DNA of 37,407 nucleotides from Dehalococcoidia bacterium (GTDB lineage Bacteria > Chloroflexota > Dehalococcoidia > GIF9 > AB-539-J10): contig JAUWHP010000038.1 of assembly GCA_030605765.1 (NCBI GenBank), positions 1 through 37,407 of the forward strand, written 5' to 3'. The translations under genes and the position numbers were made by a program. The notes beneath the pieces are model-generated. The model had not been told where the DNA came from, did no database searches, and saw only the letters and a list, made by a program, of their open reading frames with translations. Below, piece after piece: positions 1 through 8,930 of this stretch (position 1 is the stretch's first letter; the number at the start of each line of letters is the position of its first letter).

Positions 1-177
1 AGGCTCTTTCTTCAGGGCACTGACTTTCAGAATAGAAAACCCTATGACATGCCCTTCTACGTCTACTTTCTCCATTACTTGATCGGAGTTCGTCTCTCGG
101 AAATAGCCTTCCTTCTGCTTAAACATTACCTCAAGGAAAGCTCCTTCAGTGTCATACCAGACCTTTACCCTTTCCAT
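1..177 (-). CDS. DUF2283-family small protein, 3' truncated by window edge
   Basis: Reverse-strand translation from ATG at 177 gives MERVKVWYDTEGAFLEVMFKQKEGYFRETNSDQVMEKVDVEGHVIGFSILKVSALKKEP..., the V.YD.E.D/G.lyi....G..r.t...... pattern of DUF2283. Absent from the ORF track because it runs off the window. Confidence 0.7.
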   Translation of the reverse strand, partial: MERVKVWYDTEGAFLEVMFKQKEGYFRETNSDQVMEKVDVEGHVIGFSILKVSALKKEP

Positions 178-467
178 AGTATCCCTCCTCTTTCAATCTT
201 GCCAGTAAGATACGCAGTGGTAATAAAGGCGTTACCAACCTGGGGATATTTTACCACCACACAGAGATATTTATCCCCCACGATGGTTCCTTTATAAAGG
301 CGGTGGAATAGCCTGACAGCTCTGCCACTCTGTGACTGTATTATTACATCAGGTTCAAGTAGCGTCTCGGCAAGTTTGTCTTTTTGCTCTTTCATTTCAG
401 GGTGTTCTGAAAGGTGTGCTAAACGCTCTTGTGTAAGCCGAACCTCATTCCCCCAGATACCCCTCAA
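165..467 (-). CDS. Small DUF4258/PBECR-like (putative RNase-fold) protein, paired with the downstream DUF2283 gene
   Basis: 100 aa ORF with pattern H...HPE...........E.l..PD.I......gr...lf.r.........lcVVVK......fi.TAYlT; overlaps the DUF2283 start by 13 bp. Confidence 0.55.
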   Translation of the reverse strand: MRGIWGNEVRLTQERLAHLSEHPEMKEQKDKLAETLLEPDVIIQSQSGRAVRLFHRLYKGTIVGDKYLCVVVKYPQVGNAFITTAYLTGKIERGGILWKG

Positions 468-534
468 TACAAGGGTCTCCTTTTAGGTCGTAATATATAG
501 CATTCCAAAGACATTGCCCCCTATGTGGGTTTCA

Positions 535-987
535 TCATGCCTGCTCAAACGGATTAACTGCTTTTATCTCTTCAAATATGGCGAAATCTTGTTCATTCAC
601 AGTATAAATCGTGGTTACTCCGTTATCCAGCATAGTAGCTACTATCTGAGCATCGAAGAAGTCTAAAGCCTTAATTTGATAATGTTTAACCAGTTTTAAA
701 GTTAGTTTCAGGGTGCTCTTTTGGGGGTAGAGCTTCAGCACAGCATCCGCTGACAAAAACCTTTCAACCACATCGGCTGCTTCCTGTGGGGGCAGAGCTC
801 GTTCCAGTTTCCGAGGGTTAGTTATTACAGCGTAGAATTCACCCAACACTTGAGGGGAAAGGCAAACTCGAAGCTCTCCTTTGTTGATTATATCAAGTAT
901 AGCTCTAGCACCAGTGTAATATGGGCTCTTTTCATTGACGGCGTAAACCAGGATGTTGCTGTCGAGGAAAACAGGGCCGTCCATCAT
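535..987 (-). CDS. PIN-domain ribonuclease toxin (VapC-like)
   Basis: 150 aa: VFLDSNILVYAVNE, GEFYAV, ALDFFDAQIVATML, TIYTVNEQDFAIF match PIN acidic motifs; overlaps the upstream HTH gene by 4 bp. Confidence 0.85.
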   Translation of the reverse strand: MMDGPVFLDSNILVYAVNEKSPYYTGARAILDIINKGELRVCLSPQVLGEFYAVITNPRKLERALPPQEAADVVERFLSADAVLKLYPQKSTLKLTLKLVKHYQIKALDFFDAQIVATMLDNGVTTIYTVNEQDFAIFEEIKAVNPFEQA

Positions 988-1262
988 AAGTCCTTATATA
1001 TTTCCCTGCGGCTCAAACTACCTTTAATCACACCGAGGTCATAACTAGGAAGGTCTAACACCCCGGTTTTCCTGGATGCTGCCTGACCTTCAGACACGAC
1101 TTCTCTCCTTAACCAATCATCAATCTGATGTCTATAGAAGCGGTAGCTTCTGTAGCCCATTTTGATTGCCGGGATTTCCCCCTTCCTGGCTTTGCGGAGA
1201 ACAGTCTCTCGATTTAGCCTGAGATATTCAGCAACTTCGTTAACAGTTAACAGTTTGTCCAT
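984..1262 (-). CDS. Excisionase-family HTH antitoxin paired with PIN toxin
   Basis: 92 aa: LLTVNEVAEYLRLNRETVLRKARKGEIPAIKMGYRSYRFYRHQIDDWLRR is an excisionase/MerR-like HTH, followed by tail LDLPSYDLGVIKGSLSRREIYKD typical of VapB-type antitoxins. Confidence 0.8.
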   Translation of the reverse strand: MDKLLTVNEVAEYLRLNRETVLRKARKGEIPAIKMGYRSYRFYRHQIDDWLRREVVSEGQAASRKTGVLDLPSYDLGVIKGSLSRREIYKDL

Positions 1263-1390
1263 TACTCATGCTCCTTTTATTGCTCTATGAGGATTATACT
1301 GGATTAATGTTGACTTATCAAGCATTTACAGGACGATTAAAGGTAAAAGCCTGTCCGAGGACTTTTGGGCTGGAAGCTTCTTCGCCTGAT

Positions 1391-1984
1391 TCAAATAATC
1401 TCTCGTAGCCGGGCTATGTGGCTGTCGAACATCCCCCCGCAGGATTTCTCATGCTCGGCGATGAAAGCTTTCCATTGTGGGCTATTTTTGACGTTGGCCT
1501 CTATTGAACTTTCCACATCAACCTTCAAACCCTGTTTTATTACCTGTTGCGCTACTGCCTGGAGCTGGCCTTCCAGCGCGCTTTTGAGCTGCTCATACGT
1601 TTGTTCTTTGATTTGTGTGTATTCCTGGCATAGGGCTTCAACCGAATTCAGAGCTAGTTCTAAGGTAGAATATTTCCCCTCACCTTTCATCGTTTCTATG
1701 GCTAAAATAGCACTGCGGCGCTGGCCAAAATCTGCCTGGCTCATTTGCAAACGAAGTGTGTCTATCAACTTGCTCTGCGCTTCCTTTATGATAGATTCAT
1801 CGCTTTGTTCTTTGAGGGAGTTCAGCTCTTTCCATAAATCCTCTGAACTCATCTCGCCTTTGAAGTATTGGGAGAGCAAAGAGCCAAGCTTGCTTGATCG
1901 CCTTGCTCTCTCCTTTTCCTGTGGCGATAAATCGCCGATCCTGGCTAATCTTTCTCTTGCCAGCGGAGAAAGTTCCATGTTCAT
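1391..1984 (-). CDS. Conserved hypothetical alpha-helical protein
   Basis: 197 aa ORF, charged/helical composition, colinear with the FmdB-like and mtnA genes. Confidence 0.6.
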   Translation of the reverse strand: MNMELSPLARERLARIGDLSPQEKERARRSSKLGSLLSQYFKGEMSSEDLWKELNSLKEQSDESIIKEAQSKLIDTLRLQMSQADFGQRRSAILAIETMKGEGKYSTLELALNSVEALCQEYTQIKEQTYEQLKSALEGQLQAVAQQVIKQGLKVDVESSIEANVKNSPQWKAFIAEHEKSCGGMFDSHIARLREII

Positions 1985-2004
1985 AACCTCCTGACAGTAT
2001 TTTC

Positions 2005-2214
2005 TTACTTTTTCTGCTCAGCACCCTTTGTCCTGAAAGGCGGCTTTGCTGGTACCTGCAGGTTGTAGCCAATCTTCGATGCGAAAGCGGATATCAGCCT
2101 TTCCCCTTGAGCACCGCAATCAGGGCAGAAGCCAGGTTTATCGAAATCACTCAGCGGCTTCTTAAGCTCAAATTCTCTTTCACATTTTGGACACCAATAC
2201 TCATATGTGGGCAT
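2005..2214 (-). CDS. FmdB-family zinc ribbon protein
   Basis: MPTYEYWCPKCEREFELKKPLSDFDKPGFCPDCGAQGERLIS: two CxxC knuckles and the MPtYeY start. Confidence 0.9.
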   Translation of the reverse strand: MPTYEYWCPKCEREFELKKPLSDFDKPGFCPDCGAQGERLISAFASKIGYNLQVPAKPPFRTKGAEQKK

Positions 2215-2218
2215 CTCC

Positions 2219-3265
2219 TTACCCCCTCGCTATTTTCTTTAGCTCTTTTTCATACGGCTCTTTTATTATACCTCTTTCGGTGATGATAGTGCTTATGTAA
2301 TTATGAGGAGTTACATCGAAAGCAGGATTGGCCGCCTTCACCCCTTCCGGTGCAATGGGAATCCCCTGAATATGAGTTACCTCCCGAGGATTTCGCTCCT
2401 CTATAGGAACCCTATCCCCTGAAGATAGAGAAAAATCAATGGTGCTGCTCGGGGCAGCGACATAAAATGGGATATTGTTTTCTTTAGCCAGAACGGCCAG
2501 GGCATAGGTGCCAATCTTGTTGACCACATCGCCGTTGGTGGCAATCCTATCAGCTCCGACAATGACGCAGTCTACTTTCCCCTGGTGCATAAAATAGCCA
2601 GCCATAGAGTCGGTGATTAAGGTCACTGGAATGTTTTCCTGCCTGAGTTCCCAGGTCGTGAGCCTGGCCCCCTGAAGAAGGGGGCGCGTCTCCGTGGCGA
2701 TAACGCTCACTCCCTTTCCCTGCTCCTTAGCGGCTTTAATTACACCCAGTGCAGTGCCGTAGCCAGCGGTGGCTAAAGGGCCAGCGTTGCAATGAGTAAG
2801 GATGGTAAAGCCATCCTTGATAAGCTCTGCTCCTACCTGGCTGAGGCGCCTGCTGGCTTCCATTTCTTCCTGGTGAATTCGCTTCGCTTCATTAATAAGG
2901 ATCTCCTTCATTTCAGTAATGGTACTACCTGTGGCAGTTATTTTCCTCATCCTGCCAATAGCCTTGAAGAGGTTAATAGCAGTAGGCCTGGAGGCGGAGA
3001 AGGCCTGCAAAATCTGCTCAAACTGGCTGAAAAACTCTGCTTTACTGCTCGATTCTATACCCTGCGCCCCCAGAGCTATGCCATAGGCGGCAGCAACTCC
3101 AATAGCTGGCGCCCCTCGAACCCTCATCTCTTTGATAGCTAAGACTACGTCACGATAATTAGCCAGGTTCATAAAGCTTTGCTCCTGGGGAAGCTTTGTC
3201 TGGTCTAATATTCTTAGCCTATCACCAAGCCAGTATATTGCTTTCGGTTCCATTGCCAATTTCAA
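2219..3265 (-). CDS. mtnA: S-methyl-5-thioribose-1-phosphate isomerase
   Basis: 348 aa; MRVRGAPAIGVAAAYG, LTHCNAGPLATAGYGTALGVI, ETRPLLQGARLTTWEL, VGADRIATNGDVVNKIGTYALAVLA are characteristic of MtnA. Confidence 0.95.
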   Translation of the reverse strand: MKLAMEPKAIYWLGDRLRILDQTKLPQEQSFMNLANYRDVVLAIKEMRVRGAPAIGVAAAYGIALGAQGIESSSKAEFFSQFEQILQAFSASRPTAINLFKAIGRMRKITATGSTITEMKEILINEAKRIHQEEMEASRRLSQVGAELIKDGFTILTHCNAGPLATAGYGTALGVIKAAKEQGKGVSVIATETRPLLQGARLTTWELRQENIPVTLITDSMAGYFMHQGKVDCVIVGADRIATNGDVVNKIGTYALAVLAKENNIPFYVAAPSSTIDFSLSSGDRVPIEERNPREVTHIQGIPIAPEGVKAANPAFDVTPHNYISTIITERGIIKEPYEKELKKIARG

Positions 3266-3397
3266 ATCTTATCAATATAATAGAGGAAATCTGGGAGTAA
3301 AGAAAACAAGCGGAAGGCCGTATTACCAGTTTAAGGAGCGAGCATCTGTAATTGCAAGAGCTTGCAGAGCAAATAACATAAACGGAATGGAAATAAA

Positions 3398-4750
3398 ATG
3401 AAGGTTTGCATAGTAGGTGGCGGGGGAGGCGCAAATAATGCCGCCAATGTTATTCGCCGTTTGGATAAAGAGGCTCAAATCGATATATTTGACAAACGCA
3501 GTGAGATAGGACATGAGCCATGTGAAATCCCCTACGTACTAAGCGGGTTTCTTCCCTCCTGGCAGGATAGCTTTGTGTTCAGGCCGAAATTCTACAACGA
3601 AAGAAATATCAACGTTCACCTGAACACAGAGGTTACCGATATCATTAGAGAGGAAAAACGCCTGATAGCCGGTGGAGAAAGCTACAGTTACGATAAAGCG
3701 ATCTTAGATTTGGGCTCTATCCCCATTATCCCTCCTGTACAGGGCCTGGATGGCCGCAATGAATTCGTTTTGGACACCAGCCTGAGCACCGCCAGAACTC
3801 TGGAGAAAGCCATCCCCAGATATTCCAGCGCAGCCATTGTGGGCGTGGGACAAATTGCTCTGGACCTGGCTGAAGTTCTGCAAGCAAGAAATTATGACAG
3901 GATATATCTTATAGGCAGGGCAGACCGTGTCCTCCGGGCATATCTGGATAAAGATATGGCGGAAATCGTTAAGGCGAGGATAGAACAAAGAGGTATCGAC
4001 CTGATTTTGTCGGCGCAAATCAACAGCATAAAGAGTCGTAAGGGCAAGAAGGTCATATCCCTGCCAGAACGAGAGCTAGAGGTGGACTTAGCCTTGTTCG
4101 CTACCGGTTCCAAGCCCAATGTAGAGCTGGCCAAGAAAGCGGGCATCAAGGTAAGCGAATCAGGGGCCATCGCCGTGAACGAATACCTCCAAAGCAGCGA
4201 CCCAAGTATTTATGCTATAGGGGATTGCATGGAGAATTGGGATAGAATAGCGGGTAGCAAAAGGATCTACCAAACAGCAACTTCTGGAGCAACAACAGGG
4301 AGAATAGCAGCGACAAATCTAGTTCTGGGCAACATTCTTCCCCACCAGGGCACTGTGATGGCCCTGGTTACCGAAGTTTTCGGCTATGAGGTAGGCACGG
4401 TGGGATTCACTGAAACTCACGCCCGAAAACAAGGCTTGGATATCGTCTGTAGCATAACGAGGACTGCCACGCGGCGGCGCTCATATGGAGGTAAACCTAT
4501 CCACATCAAACTTATTGCCGACCACAAGGCTCAATACCTGGTTGGAGCACAAATCATTTCGGAAGAAATGGTGGCAGGGAAAATCGACAGGCTCGCTCTT
4601 GCCATAGCGGAGAAAATACCAGTTCAAAAACTGGCTGTGATTGATACCTGTTATTCCCCCACGGTTGGCTCAGCATACGAGTCAACAGTAATGGCACTGG
4701 ATCAATTAATACCGCAGCTCAGGGAAAAAGGATATGTTGCTAGGTCTTGA
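3398..4750 (+). CDS. FAD-dependent pyridine nucleotide-disulfide oxidoreductase (NADH oxidase / CoA-disulfide reductase-like)
   Basis: 450 aa; N-terminal VCIVGGGGGANNAANVIRR, EPCEIPYVLSG redox-Cys region, AAIVGVGQIALDLAEVL NAD motif, IYAIGDCME FAD motif. Confidence 0.88.
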   Translation: MKVCIVGGGGGANNAANVIRRLDKEAQIDIFDKRSEIGHEPCEIPYVLSGFLPSWQDSFVFRPKFYNERNINVHLNTEVTDIIREEKRLIAGGESYSYDKAILDLGSIPIIPPVQGLDGRNEFVLDTSLSTARTLEKAIPRYSSAAIVGVGQIALDLAEVLQARNYDRIYLIGRADRVLRAYLDKDMAEIVKARIEQRGIDLILSAQINSIKSRKGKKVISLPERELEVDLALFATGSKPNVELAKKAGIKVSESGAIAVNEYLQSSDPSIYAIGDCMENWDRIAGSKRIYQTATSGATTGRIAATNLVLGNILPHQGTVMALVTEVFGYEVGTVGFTETHARKQGLDIVCSITRTATRRRSYGGKPIHIKLIADHKAQYLVGAQIISEEMVAGKIDRLALAIAEKIPVQKLAVIDTCYSPTVGSAYESTVMALDQLIPQLREKGYVARS

Positions 4751-4822
4751 CGGTTATGGCGGCTTACAGTTATCATTGCTTAGCAGCGGAGAGTTGCAAA
4801 TGTTTAGAAAAGGAGGCGTTCT

Positions 4823-6667
4823 ATGCAAGGTATATGGAATAAGGTACTACGTGTAGATTTAAGCAAAAGAACTACACGTGCGGAGGAACTTCCAGAAAGT
4901 TTTTATATGGACTTCATCGGTGGTGATGGGCTGGCGGGGAAAATAATATATGACGAAGTAGGGGCAGATGTTGAACCTTTGGAACCCGAAAACCGGGTTA
5001 TCTTTGCCGTTGGCCCATTTCAAGGAACTGGAATACCGGGAGATGCAAAGTTTTGCATCTCAACTAAATCTCCCCTTACCAGAACTTACGCTAACACTTT
5101 GGCGGGAGCGAACTGGGGGCCCACCTTTAAGAAGACAGGATATGATGCACTGATAGTTCAAGGTAAGGCAGATACTCCAGTATATCTGTGGATTAATGAT
5201 GGAGCTGCGGAAATACGTGACGGGCGCAAGTTCTGGGGAATGGACACATCTGAGATTGTTGAAGCTCTTAAAGAGGATGTTGGTGAAAAACGAGCTTCGG
5301 TGGTAACTATAGGCCCGGCTGGAGAAAAACTAGTTGCCATAGCTTGTGTCGTAGCAGATGGACACAGTTTCGCCGGGAGATGTGGTGTAGGAGCGGTAAT
5401 GGGCTCAAAAAACCTTAAAGCGGTTGTTGTACATGGAACAAAATCCACTCCTATAGCAGACCCCGATGGATTTACCAAGCTGCGGAAGGAGTTAGTACAA
5501 AAAGTTTCAAAGCAGGGTGAGGGTATGCGGCAGTATGGCACGCCAGACCTTGCTGACTATCATTCACATGGGAATATACCTATAAAATATTGGTCCCAGG
5601 ATTCTTTTGAGGAAGGAGCCAAGAACCTTAGCCAACCGCTCTACAATGAGGTTCTAAAAGCCAAGCCGCTACCCTGTTTACACTGCCCGGTGGGTTGCCA
5701 CCGCCATGTTAAGGTTGAAGAACCTGAAAAGTATATCTTTGAGGGAGCTGGACCAGAGTATGAGGCAGTGGGAATGCTTGGCATGTCGAATTTGGTTAGT
5801 GATCTAAAGGCTGTAGCCAAAGCCAATGACTATTGCAATAGAATCGGAATAGATTGTATATCAGCGGGCGCAGCCATAGGTTTTGCTATAGAGTGCTATG
5901 AGCGCGGCTTGATTACGAAAGAAGATACAAAGGGACTGGAGCTCAGGTGGGGAGACGGAGATCTCCAAATAGAGCTGGTTAAACAGATAGGTTTGAGGGA
6001 AGGATTTGGAGCTCTGTTTGCCGAAGGGGCTTTTGAAGCGGCCAAAAAGATTGGAAAGGGAGCAGAGGAAATAGTTGTTCAGGTCAGGGGTTTGGATTTC
6101 CCATGCCACGATCCTCGCATTTCCTGGAGCATGGCGGCAAATTATGCTACATGTACCCGTGGAGCATGCCATTGTAAGGGACTTCCAGGCGATGTGGAGT
6201 TTGGCTTGTACACGGTGCCAGAGCTCGGCTTTCCTGAGAAGACTGAATTTTTCGACCCCCAGGACAAGGCGTACTTGGCCGCTAAATGCCAGGACTTTTC
6301 TACTTTACTGAATTCAATTTCCTTGTGTATGTTCATGACCTACTGTGGAATGACGTTGACCGATATACTGAATGCCTTTAATACAATAACTGGATTGCAT
6401 TGGTCAATAGAACAGCTAATAAAGGTGGGTGAACGTAGCTTCAATCTGCAAAGGCTCATAAATATCAGGGATGGCAAAGGCAGAGAATACGATAGAATGC
6501 CCAAACGTATGTTTGAGCCGGCAAAAAGCGGTTTTCGTCAGGGTAAGGTTCCACCGTTTGGTGCATTAATGGATGATTATTATAAGCTTCGAGAATGGGA
6601 TAAGAAAACAGGTGTTCCGCAGAGAGAAAAACTTGCTGAGCTTGGCATGAGTGAATTGTCTTCATAG
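4823..6667 (+). CDS. Aldehyde ferredoxin oxidoreductase (tungsten enzyme family)
   Basis: 614 aa; GDGLAGKIIYDE, TGIPGDAKFCISTKSPLT, PCLHCPVGCHRHVKV (CxxCxxxC), GPEYEAVGMLGMSNL, CGVGAVMGSKNLKAV. Confidence 0.95.
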   Translation: MQGIWNKVLRVDLSKRTTRAEELPESFYMDFIGGDGLAGKIIYDEVGADVEPLEPENRVIFAVGPFQGTGIPGDAKFCISTKSPLTRTYANTLAGANWGPTFKKTGYDALIVQGKADTPVYLWINDGAAEIRDGRKFWGMDTSEIVEALKEDVGEKRASVVTIGPAGEKLVAIACVVADGHSFAGRCGVGAVMGSKNLKAVVVHGTKSTPIADPDGFTKLRKELVQKVSKQGEGMRQYGTPDLADYHSHGNIPIKYWSQDSFEEGAKNLSQPLYNEVLKAKPLPCLHCPVGCHRHVKVEEPEKYIFEGAGPEYEAVGMLGMSNLVSDLKAVAKANDYCNRIGIDCISAGAAIGFAIECYERGLITKEDTKGLELRWGDGDLQIELVKQIGLREGFGALFAEGAFEAAKKIGKGAEEIVVQVRGLDFPCHDPRISWSMAANYATCTRGACHCKGLPGDVEFGLYTVPELGFPEKTEFFDPQDKAYLAAKCQDFSTLLNSISLCMFMTYCGMTLTDILNAFNTITGLHWSIEQLIKVGERSFNLQRLINIRDGKGREYDRMPKRMFEPAKSGFRQGKVPPFGALMDDYYKLREWDKKTGVPQREKLAELGMSELSS

Positions 6668-6708
6668 TGAGGAAACGATATAGCGGAAAGGGGTTTCAGG
6701 CAACCCGG

Positions 6709-6732
6709 TTAACAAATCTTGAGATTTGTTAA
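6709..6732. terminator. Hairpin downstream of the AOR gene (possible terminator)
   Basis: TTAACAAATC-TTGA-GATTTGTTAA: perfect 10 bp stem, 4 nt loop, 42 bp after the AOR stop; no clear T-tract. Confidence 0.5.
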
Positions 6733-6751
6733 AAGAGATTGGAACGAGCAT

Positions 6752-6856
6752 TCACCATCCTTTCTGCAATCTGAATTCAAGCGCCTCACTCCCTCTCAGA
6801 AATTGTCTGACCTGTTCTATTGTTTGTAGATTCCTATCGTTCATGATCGGTTGCAT
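6752..6856 (-). pseudogene. N-terminal fragment of a transposase/integrase-type protein
   Basis: Reverse-strand 34 aa MQPIMNDRNLQTIEQVRQFLRGSEALEFRLQKGW* resembles the N-terminal segment of a DDE integrase/transposase family (NdRNlqTIEQi.qFL.GsealEF), then stops; no catalytic domain follows. Confidence 0.55.
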
Positions 6857-7004
6857 GCCCCAATCATAAACCAGTTGCCTCTCCTCTCAGGCTCAGCTTG
6901 TATTGGAAGAGACTATCCCTTCCCGCATTAGCCAATATAATATATAATTACCGTATTCATCTTGTAGTAAGCGGTATTTTCCAGGCCGGGAGAAGTATGA
7001 TGCT

Positions 7005-7196
7005 ATGATACCAATGACAATAAATTGGGGTGAGGCAAGTTCACTAGCAGGAAAAGGGGTCGGCACTGTTTTTCTCGTATTAATCATCCTCGCTGCGCTA
7101 ACCTGGCTGCTAGGATTCGCATTTCAAAGGGTTAAGAGGGGAAAGGAAAAAGCTAATCCAGCGGCTAAAATAGAAGAAACCAGGGCGAAAAGATAG
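7005..7196 (+). CDS. OadG-like gamma subunit of a sodium pump decarboxylase
   Basis: 63 aa, one TM helix with charged tail, directly upstream of the beta subunit gene. Confidence 0.7.
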   Translation: MIPMTINWGEASSLAGKGVGTVFLVLIILAALTWLLGFAFQRVKRGKEKANPAAKIEETRAKR

Positions 7197-7249
7197 ATGA
7201 AACCTTTCGCTGTTACGGGGCTATACTCAAGGCAATTTGGAGGCTAATC

Positions 7250-8434
7250 ATGTTTGGCATAGAAGCGGGATTTGCTTACCTAACCTGGCAGCACCTAATA
7301 ATGTGGGGGATGGGAGGCATCCTGATTTACCTGGGCATAGCTAAGAAATGGGAACCGCTACTTTTAGTACCTATAGGCTTTGGCATTATTCTGGTTAATA
7401 TACCTCTGGGCTACCATATTATGGGATTCCAAATGCCCGATGGCACCATGGTGGATTATTTGCCACCTACCTGGTCGGAGCTAATAGAACAGGGAGGGAA
7501 GCCAGTTGGATTTCTATCCCGCATCTTTCAGTATGGCTTTGGCTGGGGGCTAATTCCGCTGTTCATATTCATAGGCATAGGAGCGATGACCGACTTTGGC
7601 CCTCTTATCGCCCGGCCTATCTACTTCCTCTTGGGAGCTGCTGCTCAGTTCGGAGTTTATGCTGCTTTCTTCATGGCTCTAGCCTTGGGATTCAATATCC
7701 CGGAAGCTTGCAGCATAGGGATCATAGGTGGTGCCGATGGGCCCACCACAGTCTACCTTACCACAATGCTATCGCCCTGGCTTGTAGGTGCTACTGCTAT
7801 TGCCGCTTATACCTATATGGCTATGGTGCCGTTAATCCAGCCTCCGATAATCAGGGCGCTTACTTCTGCTAAGGAAAGAAAAATATACATGCCACCAAGA
7901 TTGCGAGAGGTCTCTAAGGCAGAGGAGATAATATTTCCCATTATGGTCACGGTTGTTGTTGGGCTTCTTGTCCCTGAGGCATTGCCCATTGTTGGCTGTT
8001 TTATGCTCGGCAATCTTCTACGTGTAAGTGGTGTTACTGACAGGTTAGGTGCGACCATGGCCGGGGCTTTCGTAGACATAATAACGGTCTTTCTTGGTGT
8101 CTGCGTGGGGGCTTATGTGGCAGCTACATCATTCTTGCTTCCCAAGCCATTAATGGTTTTTGGTTTAGGCATACTCGCCTTTGCCTTCGCTACTATGGGT
8201 GGGGTACTCTTTGCCAAGTTAATGAATCTATTCTTGAAATCAAAGATAAACCCTATGATTGGAGCCGCAGGCGTTTCAGCAGTTCCTATGGCAGCAAGAG
8301 TAGTGCAAACAATGGGAGTGAAAGCCAACCCCAAGAATTTCCTTTTAATGCACGCTATGGGGCCTAACGCTGCTGGCGTTATTGGCACAGCTACTGCAGC
8401 AGGAGTATTTCTAACTATAGCGGCAGGACTTTAA
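7250..8434 (+). CDS. Sodium ion-translocating decarboxylase beta subunit (OadB/MmdB/GcdB family)
   Basis: 394 aa polytopic; GIIGGADGPTTVYLTTMLSP and FLLMHAMGPNAAGVIGTATAAGVFL are family signatures. Confidence 0.93.
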   Translation: MFGIEAGFAYLTWQHLIMWGMGGILIYLGIAKKWEPLLLVPIGFGIILVNIPLGYHIMGFQMPDGTMVDYLPPTWSELIEQGGKPVGFLSRIFQYGFGWGLIPLFIFIGIGAMTDFGPLIARPIYFLLGAAAQFGVYAAFFMALALGFNIPEACSIGIIGGADGPTTVYLTTMLSPWLVGATAIAAYTYMAMVPLIQPPIIRALTSAKERKIYMPPRLREVSKAEEIIFPIMVTVVVGLLVPEALPIVGCFMLGNLLRVSGVTDRLGATMAGAFVDIITVFLGVCVGAYVAATSFLLPKPLMVFGLGILAFAFATMGGVLFAKLMNLFLKSKINPMIGAAGVSAVPMAARVVQTMGVKANPKNFLLMHAMGPNAAGVIGTATAAGVFLTIAAGL

Positions 8435-8438
8435 TCTA

Positions 8439-8921
8439 CTAAAGCGAAGGTTTACCCTCTTTTTCCTGCCACAGAAGAGCCGTTGTGTGCTTTATGACCT
8501 CGTAATTGAAGCCACGATAACTGAGATAGTTCGATAAGCGCCGGTGAAATCCAGGATAATCCAAATGAGCAAATATATGTATCCTTCTACGGCCCAACTT
8601 ACAGGCATTGTCCATATCATCTATGTCTTCGGTTACCTGTTCCACAATCTCCCTGGTTACCTTCTTGTCATTTAGCTCTTTCATGATTAACCTCTTGCTC
8701 CTGGGCCTAAAGGATAACCGATTCTCCTTCCAAAATCGGGCAAAGGCAAGATCATCAATCAAACTCTGTTCTTTAAGTTTGGCGATTGTTTTGTCTACTA
8801 CTTCAGCATCAAAACCACGCTGGTGAAGTCGTTGCTTTACCTCCACTTCGCTGCGTGGGCGATAGCTAAGATAGCGATAAGCTGCATCGAGGCATTGCTG
8901 GAAAGTACTGTTGTTTACCAA
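8439..8921 (-). CDS. recX: Regulatory protein RecX
   Basis: 160 aa; AYRYLSYRPRSEVEVKQRLHQRGFDAEVVDKTIAKLKEQSLIDDLAFARFW; directly downstream of recA. Confidence 0.92.
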   Translation of the reverse strand: MVNNSTFQQCLDAAYRYLSYRPRSEVEVKQRLHQRGFDAEVVDKTIAKLKEQSLIDDLAFARFWKENRLSFRPRSKRLIMKELNDKKVTREIVEQVTEDIDDMDNACKLGRRRIHIFAHLDYPGFHRRLSNYLSYRGFNYEVIKHTTALLWQEKEGKPSL

Positions 8922-8930
8922 CCGACCCTT

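Noticed and set aside
1365-1994. 209 aa plus-strand ORF
   Set aside because: Antisense to the more plausible minus-strand ORF 1391..1984 in an operon; low-complexity Ser/Leu/Cys-rich translation typical of a shadow ORF.
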